Assembly (NCBI GenBank): GCA_021804455.1
Contig: JAJZHT010000097.1
Coordinates: 1 to 5,301, forward strand
Reading direction: 5' to 3'
DNA from: Pseudomonadota bacterium
GTDB lineage: Bacteria; Pseudomonadota; Alphaproteobacteria; Paracaedibacterales; CAIULA01
Length of the DNA: 5,301 nt
Below are positions 1 to 5,301 of this stretch, in pieces (the first letter of the stretch is position 1; each line of letters starts with the position of its first letter). A model generated the notes under the pieces. That model had not been told where the DNA came from, did no database searches, and saw only the letters and a program-made list of their open reading frames with translations. Position numbers and translations under genes: made by a program.

Positions 1-2
1 TG

Positions 3-1016
3 TATTACACGGATATTGCCTCGGATTACCTGGAACTTATTCTGAAAATGGAAGCGGATCGTATGGCTAATCTTGCTTTTTCCGAAGAAGAGGTCGCCTC
101 CGAACGCAATGTGGTTTTGGAAGAACGTCGTATGCGTCTTGAGAATCATCCCTTTGGTCAGGCTTATGAAACATTGCTTCGGGCTTTAAAATGGTATCAT
201 CCTTATGGAATTCCTCCTATTGGGTACCCTCACCATATTCGAAACTATAATTATCAAGCTGTGCGCCAGCACTATCGTCAATGGTATGTTCCTAATAATG
301 CCGTTTTGATTGTCGCGGGGAAAACGACTCTAGAAAAATCTTGGCCCTTGATAGAAAAATATTTTGGAGTTTTGGAATCAAGGCCGCTTCCCGAACGAGT
401 TCGTATACCGGAGCCTTCTCATCAAGGAATTACTCAGCATATTGAGCAAAAAAATCCAAGAAATTCTTACGTTCTTTTAAATTGGTATTACCCTGCACCC
501 AACCGTCGTTCTTCGTCAGAGGCTCAACATTGCTATCCCTTGGCGGTTTTGTCTCAAATCTTAGGAGGGAATGCCACGACGGATTTTTATAAGACATTTG
601 TTGAAGACAAAAAAATAGCGCTGAGCGTTTCGAGCTCCTACGATGGGAATTCTTATGATCCCCAGTTTTTTAGCATTTCAGCCGTGTTGTTACCAACTAT
701 GAATGTAGCAACTTTCAAAAAAGAATTAACACAATATTTACAAAAGACCCTGAAAAACATTTCCGAAGAGGAAGTGAGAAAAGCCAAGCGTGACCTTTTG
801 GCCCAGCTTGCGTTTGTACGAGATGGTAATAAAGAGAGTTTACAAGCCTTTAGTGGACTGGCTGTGGGATTGACAATCGAACAAATTGAAAAATGGGATG
901 AGGCAATTCAAGCCGTTACACCAGAACAAGTCCTTACTGCGGCACAGTTGGTTTTAGGGAATGTTGCTGCTGTGACGATGGATCTTTATCCTGAAAATTC
1001 CCCCTCAATATCTTAA
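3..1016 (+). CDS. M16 family zinc peptidase, C-terminal part (5' end outside window)
   Basis: The reading frame is open from the first bases, so the gene begins upstream; 337 residues are visible (first whole codon at base 3). An internal ATG at 48 is not the real start, because the 15 residues before it (YYTDIASDYLELILK) are typical M16 sequence. The HxxEH zinc motif must lie upstream. Visible are the helix ERNVVLEERR (about residues 34-43), whose Glu34 and Glu41 match the downstream glutamates of pitrilysin (E162 and the zinc ligand E169), then the YGIPPIGY loop (68-75) and the YVPNNAVLIVAG strand (95-106). The C-terminal M16 domain follows from about residue 150, with ILGGNATTDFY at 186-196. 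Family members are periplasmic or cytosolic metallopeptidases that degrade peptides; alphaproteobacteria often carry two M16 genes in tandem. The retained glutamates suggest the catalytic (not the inactive partner) type, but without the HxxEH motif this is inference. The gene ends 6 bases from the convergent exporter gene. Confidence 0.93.
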   Translation, partial: YYTDIASDYLELILKMEADRMANLAFSEEEVASERNVVLEERRMRLENHPFGQAYETLLRALKWYHPYGIPPIGYPHHIRNYNYQAVRQHYRQWYVPNNAVLIVAGKTTLEKSWPLIEKYFGVLESRPLPERVRIPEPSHQGITQHIEQKNPRNSYVLLNWYYPAPNRRSSSEAQHCYPLAVLSQILGGNATTDFYKTFVEDKKIALSVSSSYDGNSYDPQFFSISAVLLPTMNVATFKKELTQYLQKTLKNISEEEVRKAKRDLLAQLAFVRDGNKESLQAFSGLAVGLTIEQIEKWDEAIQAVTPEQVLTAAQLVLGNVAAVTMDLYPENSPSIS

Positions 1017-1022
1017 TCGAGC

Positions 1023-1943
1023 TCAGGCGGCTTGTTGTTCTTGTGAATTTAAATCAGTATCTGTTTGTGTGATGCTTGTCTGATGCCTGGTGGAGCGGGT
1101 GTATTGATTGATGGCAAGGCCAGCGAAGATCATGAAACAGGCTAGGCTGGTTTCTAGGGTAATTGTCTCGTCCAAGAATAGCCATCCTGATAAAAAGGCA
1201 ATAACAGGAATTAAAAGAGAGTAGGGAGCGACATGGGCGGGTGGATAAAGGGACATAAGCTTTGTCCACAGTGTTCCCCCCACCCATGTTGCAATCCAAG
1301 AGACATAAAGAACGCAGGCACCCCCAACCCATGTCAGTTGATGGGCTATTTCAACCAAGGCGTTTTTTCCCTCAAATACAAAGCTTAACCCTAAAAAAGG
1401 CAAGGGAGGCACAAGGCTGGTCCAGACAATCATAGAAAATGGATCAATGGGGCCTGCCTTTCTGATAAGAATGTTGGAAACGCCCCAGGAAAAACCAGCG
1501 CACAAGATAAGACACAGTCCAAAGAAATTGGCGTTTCCATGGGTTTGGAGACCAATACAGAAAATACCTGTAAAGGCGATGACAATTCCCAGAATTTGGT
1601 GAAATTCAAGTCGGTGATTAAAGACGAAGACCGACAAAAGAATGGTAAAAAAAGCTTGGCTTTGCAGCACAAGGGACCCAAGGCCGGCCGCAACGCCATA
1701 ATTAATTCCAACAAATAAAAAGGCAAATTTGAAAAAACCCATGGTTAGGCCAGCTGCAATCAAAAGCTTAAAAGAAATAGGGGGGCGCTTGATAAAAAAC
1801 AATAAAGGAAGACCAGCAAAAACATATCGTAAAAAAGCAAAAGCAAAGGGAGGAACTTCGCTAAGACCCAATTTAATGACCACGAAGTTAAATCCCCAAA
1901 CGACAGCAACAAAAAAAGCCATAGCTATATGGCGCAACGGCAT
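1023..1943 (-). CDS. eamA: EamA-family inner-membrane exporter (cysteine/O-acetylserine exporter-like)
   Basis: A 306-residue, very hydrophobic protein with two tandem EamA (DMT superfamily) domains, roughly residues 5-131 and 140-279, consistent with ten membrane segments. From memory it resembles E. coli EamA (YdeD, 299 aa) along its length: VVWGFNFVVIKLGL near the N-terminus (14-27), GLGSLVLQSQAFFTILL in the first repeat (87-103), and VAPYSLLIPVIAFLSGWLFLDE in the second (238-259). E. coli EamA exports O-acetylserine and cysteine pathway metabolites; the exact substrate here is inferred, and a general amino-acid or metabolite exporter is possible. The C-terminal tail (about 283-306) is hydrophilic, rich in Thr and Gln, and probably cytosolic. 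The ATG start is preceded on the minus strand by a weak GAGTGG Shine-Dalgarno-like site about 6 bases away. It is transcribed alone, convergent with the M16 gene and divergent from the small secreted protein gene. Confidence 0.88.
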   Translation of the reverse strand: MPLRHIAMAFFVAVVWGFNFVVIKLGLSEVPPFAFAFLRYVFAGLPLLFFIKRPPISFKLLIAAGLTMGFFKFAFLFVGINYGVAAGLGSLVLQSQAFFTILLSVFVFNHRLEFHQILGIVIAFTGIFCIGLQTHGNANFFGLCLILCAGFSWGVSNILIRKAGPIDPFSMIVWTSLVPPLPFLGLSFVFEGKNALVEIAHQLTWVGGACVLYVSWIATWVGGTLWTKLMSLYPPAHVAPYSLLIPVIAFLSGWLFLDETITLETSLACFMIFAGLAINQYTRSTRHQTSITQTDTDLNSQEQQAA

Positions 1944-1986
1944 AATAAACCACTCTTAAGAAAGACTCCAACTCATGTTAGCCCTG

Positions 1987-1992
1987 ATTCTA
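1987..1992 (-). promoter_or_regulatory. Candidate -10 element for the eamA-like gene
   Basis: Read on the minus strand the bases are TAGAAT, 5 of 6 matches to the TATAAT consensus, placing a start site near 1980 and a leader of about 36 bases. The region that should hold a -35 box (about 2010-2015) is AAGAAA, a poor match lying inside the A-tract. This is a weak prediction. Confidence 0.25.
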
Positions 1993-2005
1993 TGTTTCAT
2001 AAATA

Positions 2006-2049
2006 TTTTTTTCTTTTTTTTTACTGTATTTTAACGATTTAATTATAAA
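2006..2049 (+). promoter_or_regulatory. Candidate promoter with upstream T-tract for the small secreted protein gene
   Basis: TTTACT at 2020-2025 could act as a -35 box, with TTATAA or TATAAA at 2043-2049 as a -10 box (17 or 18 base spacer). A T7-C-T9 tract at 2006-2022 abuts the -35 box, the position of an UP-element for RNA polymerase alpha. The start site would fall near 2056, on top of the ribosome site of the upstream ATG (2068), so this promoter fits better with translation from the second ATG at 2089. No operator repeat was seen. Confidence 0.4.
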
Positions 2050-2067
2050 TCAAAGGATATTCATTGA

Positions 2068-2529
2068 ATGAAGAAAAAAGGTAAAAAGATGCGTTTGAAT
2101 TTTTTTTTGCCACGCTTGGTTTTATTAGGAATGGTTTTAACTTCTTATGGATTCGCTAACCAAACGGTGGATTGGGGACCAGAAGGATGGCAAGACTGGA
2201 AAGGATATGTCCAAAAAAAAGTTCTCCCCCAATTTCATAAAAAGGCTGAAGAATATGTCATTTCTGAATGCCGTAAAGTTCAAGAAGAACTTTGGAATCC
2301 AAACAGTAATGTCCATGCTTTGATTGGGGTGAGATCTAAGTTAGAAGAACGCCTTAAAGAACCTGCTCTAACCGCAAGTCAAAAAATTGAAGAAAAAGCT
2401 TTAGGTGAGGAATATTACCGTCTTACTTTAGAGATTGATGAGATCATCATGAGTGCCAAACAAGATTTACAATGGCGGATCCGAGATTACTTAGAAAATC
2501 TTTCTAACCCTCTATCCTTGGCAAATTAA
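2068..2529 (+). CDS. Small secreted protein of unknown function
   Basis: I do not recognise a family. The 153-residue product has a Sec signal peptide: basic residues at the start, a hydrophobic core around residues 11-28, and a likely signal peptidase I site after Ala30 (SYGFA before NQT). The mature part, about 123 residues, opens with a Trp-rich stretch (VDWGPEGWQDWKGY, 34-47). It then looks mostly helical and charged, with heptad-like runs at about 55-76, 86-97 and 104-145 that suggest a helical bundle or coiled coil. There is one cysteine (Cys68), no lipobox and no second membrane segment, so a soluble periplasmic or exported protein is likely. Two starts are possible: ATG 2068 (AAAGGA 10 bases upstream) and ATG 2089 (AAAAAAGG 7 bases upstream), the latter giving 146 residues and a more standard signal peptide, MRLNFFLPRLVLLG. 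A T9 run at 2100-2108 and an A8 run at 2213-2220 lie within the gene. It stands alone between the divergent exporter gene and mtaB. Confidence 0.78.
   Translation: MKKKGKKMRLNFFLPRLVLLGMVLTSYGFANQTVDWGPEGWQDWKGYVQKKVLPQFHKKAEEYVISECRKVQEELWNPNSNVHALIGVRSKLEERLKEPALTASQKIEEKALGEEYYRLTLEIDEIIMSAKQDLQWRIRDYLENLSNPLSLAN
2074..2081 (+). promoter_or_regulatory. Shine-Dalgarno site favouring the second start (ATG 2089)
   Basis: AAAAAAGG ends 7 bases before ATG 2089, good spacing for ribosome binding. It lies inside the coding sequence if the first ATG (2068) is used. Taken with the predicted transcript start near 2056, it makes 2089 a serious alternative start for the secreted protein. Confidence 0.4.
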
Positions 2530-2593
2530 TAAAAATCATACAAAACGCTGGAAGGATTTTTAAAGCTTTTTTATAACTGGCAAGCAGGTTTCA

Positions 2594-2622
2594 TTGTTTC
2601 CTTTATGATTTTACAATATACT
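2594..2622 (+). promoter_or_regulatory. Candidate promoter for mtaB-ftsY-amn
   Basis: TTGTTT (2594-2599, matching TTG of TTGACA) and TATACT (2617-2622, 5 of 6 matches to TATAAT) are separated by exactly 17 bases. The predicted transcription start, about 7 bases past the -10 box, falls at 2629-2630, at the mtaB ATG itself. A promoter is needed somewhere here if the upstream secreted-protein gene is a separate unit. Confidence 0.45.
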
Positions 2623-2629
2623 TTAGGCT

Positions 2630-3943
2630 ATGACACGTAAAAATAGTGATTCATTATCTTTAACCGAGACCAACCAAGTGATAACCTTTGGTTGTCGGTT
2701 GAATGTGTATGAATCTCAAGTTATTAAGGATTTATCGTCTCAGGTAGGTCTTTCAGGGGCCATTATTGTCAATACATGCGCTGTGACAGCAGAGGCGGAA
2801 CGCCAAGCACGCCAAGCCATCCGTAAGCTACGGCGGGAAAACCCCCAGGCTGAAATTATTGTAACGGGCTGTGCGGCTCAAATGAATCCATCTCGTTATG
2901 CGGACATGCCTGAAGTCAGCCATGTTGTTGGCAATCACGAAAAGATGAAGGCTGAAACCTATCAAAAATTGATGGGAGAAGAAGCGTGTCCACAGGTTTT
3001 GGTGAATGACATTATGTCGGTGCGTGAAACAGCCAGTCACTTGGTTTCCGGCTTTGATGGTAAGGCCCGTGCTTTTGTTCAGGTGCAAAACGGCTGTGAT
3101 CATCGTTGTACTTTTTGTACCATTCCTTATGGTCGGGGGAACTCCCGGAGTGTTGCTTTGGGGGAGATTGTCACTCAGATTCAAAAATTAGTCGAAAATG
3201 GTTACCAAGAAGTGGTCTTAACAGGGGTTGATATTACGGGATATGGCGCGGATTTACCGGGATCCCCTACTTTAGGTCAGATAATTCGTCGTTTGTTATC
3301 CTTGGTCCCCTCCCTAAAGAGGTTACGTTTGTCCTCGTTGGACCCTGTTGAAATTGATCAAGATTTATGGCGTCTTATTGCCGAAGAGCCCCGCTTAATG
3401 CCTCATTTACATCTTAGTTTGCAAGCGGGCGATGATTTGATTTTAAAACGAATGAAACGTCGTCATTTGCGTCACGATGCCCTTGAGTTTTGCCAAAAAG
3501 CCCGTTCTTATCGTCCAGAAGTCATTTTTGGAGCTGATCTGATTGCTGGTTTTCCAACCGAAACGGAGGAGATGTTTCAAAATACCTTGAGGATTATTGA
3601 CGAATGCGATCTTACTTTTTTGCATGTTTTTCCTTATTCGCCGCGTCCTGGCACCCCTGCCAGTCGTATGCCGCAGGTTGCACCCTCTCTTATCAAAGAA
3701 CGGGCAGCTCGATTGCGTCACTTAGGGGAGCAAAAAATTCAGCAAGTATTTGATCGCATGATGGGAAACGTGGTCGAAATTATGGTTGAGGCTTTAGAAG
3801 AAAAAGGCCAAAAAATTGTGGGAAAAACGGATACGTTTATTCCTGTAAGATTAGAGAATGATGGTAGCATGGTGATCTCTGACTTTGTAAAGGGAAGGGT
3901 CGTAGAAAAAACATCCCAAAATTTATTGGCAACTCTTATTTAA
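2630..3943 (+). CDS. mtaB: tRNA t6A37 C2-methylthiotransferase MtaB
   Basis: This radical-SAM enzyme converts N6-threonylcarbamoyladenosine at position 37 of ANN-decoding tRNAs to its 2-methylthio form (ms2t6A), stabilising codon-anticodon pairing in the cytosol. The 437-residue protein has the family order. An N-terminal UPF0004 domain carries the auxiliary-cluster cysteines Cys22 (in TFGCRLN), Cys50 (NTCAVT) and Cys81 (TGCAAQ). The radical-SAM core has the CxxxCxxC motif at Cys156, Cys160 and Cys163 (GCDHRCTFCTIPYGRG), then VVLTGVDITGYG, LSSLDPVEID, HLHLSLQAGDD and FPYSPRPGTPA. A short TRAM-like tail follows from about 380. FGCRLN, rather than the MQxNQYDS-type start of MiaB or the RimO pattern, supports MtaB. 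Length is near normal. The start is uncertain: ATG 2630 has no proper ribosome site (AGG only 2 bases away) and GTG 2678, just before ITFGCRLN, has none clear either. ftsY follows after 10 bases, indicating co-transcription. Confidence 0.95.
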   Translation: MTRKNSDSLSLTETNQVITFGCRLNVYESQVIKDLSSQVGLSGAIIVNTCAVTAEAERQARQAIRKLRRENPQAEIIVTGCAAQMNPSRYADMPEVSHVVGNHEKMKAETYQKLMGEEACPQVLVNDIMSVRETASHLVSGFDGKARAFVQVQNGCDHRCTFCTIPYGRGNSRSVALGEIVTQIQKLVENGYQEVVLTGVDITGYGADLPGSPTLGQIIRRLLSLVPSLKRLRLSSLDPVEIDQDLWRLIAEEPRLMPHLHLSLQAGDDLILKRMKRRHLRHDALEFCQKARSYRPEVIFGADLIAGFPTETEEMFQNTLRIIDECDLTFLHVFPYSPRPGTPASRMPQVAPSLIKERAARLRHLGEQKIQQVFDRMMGNVVEIMVEALEEKGQKIVGKTDTFIPVRLENDGSMVISDFVKGRVVEKTSQNLLATLI

Positions 3944-3946
3944 GGA
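3942..3946 (+). promoter_or_regulatory. Ribosome binding site that fixes the TTG start of ftsY
   Basis: AAGGA overlaps the mtaB TAA stop (3941-3943) and lies 7 bases before TTG 3954, but 22 bases before the first in-frame ATG (3969). The spacing supports TTG as the initiation codon, and the overlap with the stop codon suggests translational coupling from mtaB. Confidence 0.65.
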
Positions 3947-3953
3947 TTGGCTT

Positions 3954-4907
3954 TTGAATCAACAAAAAATGCCCTGGTGGCAACGTTTAAAACAAGGACT
4001 CAAAAAAACCTCAGACCAAGTTGGTGGACAGCTGAAACAACTGATAGCCGGTCGCAAGCTTGATCAAAAATTATTAGACGATCTTGAGGATCTTCTTATT
4101 CAAACGGATATCAGTGTGCCAATTGCCCAGGAATTGCGCCAATCGCTCGCAAAACAAAGATTAGATCAAAACATTACTGAAAATGAAATTAAATCGATCT
4201 TGGCAACAGAAATTGAAAAAATTCTTGAGCCTGTTGCCAAGCCTCTTCCTTTATCAAAGTCGGATGAAATGCAAGTCATTTTGGTGGTTGGTGTCAATGG
4301 CACAGGAAAAACCACTACCATCAGTAAATTGACACACCAATGGCAAGCACAGGGCTTAAAGGTCGCCTTGGCGGCTTGTGATACCTTTCGTGCTGCCGCT
4401 GTAGACCAATTAAAAATTTGGGGAGAACGGTTAGGAGTTCCCGTCTATACCACAACAACAGGGGCGGACGCGGCGGGTTTGGCCTTTGATGCGACAAACA
4501 AGGCCCTTACAGACGGTATGGATATTTTATGTATAGATACAGCAGGCCGTTTGCATAACAAAGAGGGATTGATGAACGAATTAAAAAAAATCGTTCGTGT
4601 CATTCAAAAAGTTATTCCCAAGGCTCCCCACCAAACAATCTTAGTTTTGGATGCAACAACAGGACAAAATGCTTATCAACAGGTAACAGCCTTTCAAGAA
4701 ATTGCTGGGCTCACAGGGTTGATTATGACAAAACTCGATGGAACAGCCCGTGGAGGAGTGTTAGTAGGGTTGGCAAAACAGTTTCAGTTGCCCATTTATG
4801 CTTTGGGGGTAGGGGAAGGCCCCGAGGATCTACAACCTTTTATGGCACGTGATTTTGCGAATAGTTTTTTTGGGCTTGATAAGGAAGAGAGGATGGATGT
4901 TCGGTGA
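3954..4907 (+). CDS. ftsY: Signal recognition particle receptor FtsY
   Basis: FtsY is the membrane-associated SRP-GTPase that docks SRP-bound ribosomes carrying membrane proteins to the Sec translocon or YidC. The 317-residue protein has a short basic, amphipathic N-terminus (PWWQRLKQGLKK), suited to membrane contact, and lacks the long acidic A domain of E. coli FtsY. The helical N domain runs to about 90 (LDDLEDLLIQTDIS). The G domain carries G1 GVNGTGKTTT (113-122), the DTFRAAA motif (143-149), G3 DTAGR (195-199), ATTGQNA (234-240), G4 TKLDGTARGG (259-268) and GVGEGPEDLQPF (286-297). ATTGQNA and the GEGPEDLQPF ending distinguish it from Ffh, as does the missing M domain. Initiation is most likely at TTG 3954 because of the AAGGA site; ATG 3969 would remove only five residues. 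The last residues (LDKEERMDVR) extend slightly past the usual family end and coincide with the ribosome site and start of amn, an 11-base overlap. Confidence 0.97.
   Translation: MNQQKMPWWQRLKQGLKKTSDQVGGQLKQLIAGRKLDQKLLDDLEDLLIQTDISVPIAQELRQSLAKQRLDQNITENEIKSILATEIEKILEPVAKPLPLSKSDEMQVILVVGVNGTGKTTTISKLTHQWQAQGLKVALAACDTFRAAAVDQLKIWGERLGVPVYTTTTGADAAGLAFDATNKALTDGMDILCIDTAGRLHNKEGLMNELKKIVRVIQKVIPKAPHQTILVLDATTGQNAYQQVTAFQEIAGLTGLIMTKLDGTARGGVLVGLAKQFQLPIYALGVGEGPEDLQPFMARDFANSFFGLDKEERMDVR
4881..4892 (+). promoter_or_regulatory. Ribosome binding region for amn inside the ftsY 3' end
   Basis: The purine-rich stretch AAGGAAGAGAGG holds AAGGA 11 bases and GAGAGG 4 bases before ATG 4897. Another ATG (4893) lies in the ftsY frame and would encode only Met-Asp-Val-Arg before the stop, so 4897 is the meaningful start. 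Confidence 0.55.
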
Positions 4908-5301
4908 ATTCCCCGTTACAAAAGGACAATCTTTTGATAACGCCCAACAAGCTGTTGATTATATCTTTTTTTTGTATCATGAAAGTTGTAAGCGCATAAA
5001 AAAAGCATTTCAGGCACTCTTGGATGGTGTTGAAGATAAAACGGCTCCTCAGGAGGCAACATACCCTTTTGTTGGTATTAAAGTTTCCCACCAAAAGATG
5101 TATATCGATGCCAAACTCAGTTTTGGGGTGGTTGCCGAACCGGGTATTTATGGAACAACGGTCACACGCCCTGATATTTTTAAAAAATATTATCAAGAAC
5201 AATTGGAACTGTTGCTTCACTATCACCAAGTACCGCTTGTCGTTGGGGCCAGTCATGTCCCTATTCCCTTATCCTTTGTGATGGACCATGTTCCTGCTGA
5301 T
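4897..5301 (+). CDS. amn: AMP nucleosidase, N-terminal part (3' end outside window)
   Basis: AMP nucleosidase hydrolyses AMP to adenine and ribose 5-phosphate in the cytosol, feeding adenine salvage and limiting the adenylate pool. The visible 135 residues are open to the right edge and correspond to the AMNp_N regulatory/N-terminal domain. The best match to E. coli Amn is LSFGVVAEPGIYGTTVTRP (74-92) continuing into DIFKKYYQEQLELLLHYH (93-110), against AFGRFTHAGSYTTTITRPTLFRSYLNEQLTLL recalled for E. coli. VGASHVPIPLSFVMD (117-130) matches the following conserved stretch, and an N-terminal helix with QQAVDYIFFLYHESCKRIKKAF (18-39) also fits. The family is usually about 480-500 residues, so the catalytic PNP-like domain lies beyond the window and its integrity cannot be judged. 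ATG 4897 overlaps the ftsY stop by 11 bases and has a purine-rich ribosome site, which implies co-transcription and probably translational coupling with ftsY. Confidence 0.9.
   Translation, partial: MFGEFPVTKGQSFDNAQQAVDYIFFLYHESCKRIKKAFQALLDGVEDKTAPQEATYPFVGIKVSHQKMYIDAKLSFGVVAEPGIYGTTVTRPDIFKKYYQEQLELLLHYHQVPLVVGASHVPIPLSFVMDHVPAD

Noticed and set aside
48..50. ATG 48 as the true start of the M16 peptidase
   Set aside because: The frame is open to the left edge and the residues before this Met are conserved M16 sequence; the essential HxxEH motif must lie upstream.
1729..1959. Lys/Ala-rich 76-codon plus-strand frame opposite the exporter gene
   Set aside because: It is the complement of the hydrophobic N-terminal half of the exporter, giving a low-complexity basic protein; no ribosome site or family match.
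2006..2022. T-rich tract (T7-C-T9) as a rho-independent terminator
   Set aside because: No + strand gene ends upstream of it (the neighbour is on the minus strand) and no GC-rich stem precedes it; it fits better as an AT-rich promoter upstream region.
2542..2573. Possible terminator after the secreted-protein gene (CGCTGG ... AAAGCTTTTTT)
   Set aside because: The stem is only GCT/AGC with a flanking A/T pairing broken by a bulge and a loop of about 14 bases; too weak to call.
4840..5256. 138-codon minus-strand open frame opposite ftsY and amn
   Set aside because: It lies antisense to two clearly conserved coding regions, shows no recognisable domain, and has a composition expected from a complement of coding DNA.
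5024..5281. 85-codon plus-strand frame overlapping amn
   Set aside because: The amn frame through the same bases matches AMP nucleosidase closely, so this is an out-of-frame shadow.
1..5301. A new multi-gene defence, mobile or biosynthetic system
   Set aside because: Five of six genes belong to well-known housekeeping or transport families, and there are no integrase, transposase, toxin-antitoxin, CRISPR, repeat or biosynthetic signatures; only the small secreted protein is unexplained.

Overview
The window looks like a chromosomal, AT-leaning segment of an alphaproteobacterium. The main reason is the adjacent, co-directional pair mtaB-ftsY, which is a common arrangement in that class; gammaproteobacteria usually have ftsY-ftsE-ftsX. 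The many A/T homopolymers and AT-rich intergenic DNA would suit a host-associated or reduced lineage (Holosporales or Rickettsiales-like), but this is inference from composition only. No mobile element, CRISPR array, rRNA or tRNA was seen.

Layout: (1) the 3' part of an M16 (pitrilysin/insulinase family) zinc peptidase on +, entering from the left edge. (2) After only 6 bases, a convergent EamA-type drug/metabolite transporter on -, close to the E. coli cysteine/O-acetylserine exporter EamA. (3) A 124-base AT-rich divergent intergenic region with a T-tract and candidate promoters. (4) A small secreted protein of unknown function on +. (5) A 100-base gap with a candidate promoter very close to the next start codon. 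(6) A tightly packed + strand run: mtaB (tRNA t6A37 methylthiotransferase), ftsY (SRP receptor GTPase) and the 5' part of amn (AMP nucleosidase). The last gene overlaps ftsY by 11 bases and runs off the right edge.

Together these are mostly housekeeping genes. mtaB (tRNA modification, decoding accuracy) and ftsY (co-translational membrane targeting) act around translation. amn (AMP to adenine plus ribose 5-phosphate) ties the same transcript to adenylate balance. The M16 peptidase and EamA exporter look like independent units. I see no convincing undescribed multi-gene system. The least explained items are the small secreted protein with homopolymer runs in its 5' region, the possibly leaderless mtaB start, and the ftsY-amn overlap.
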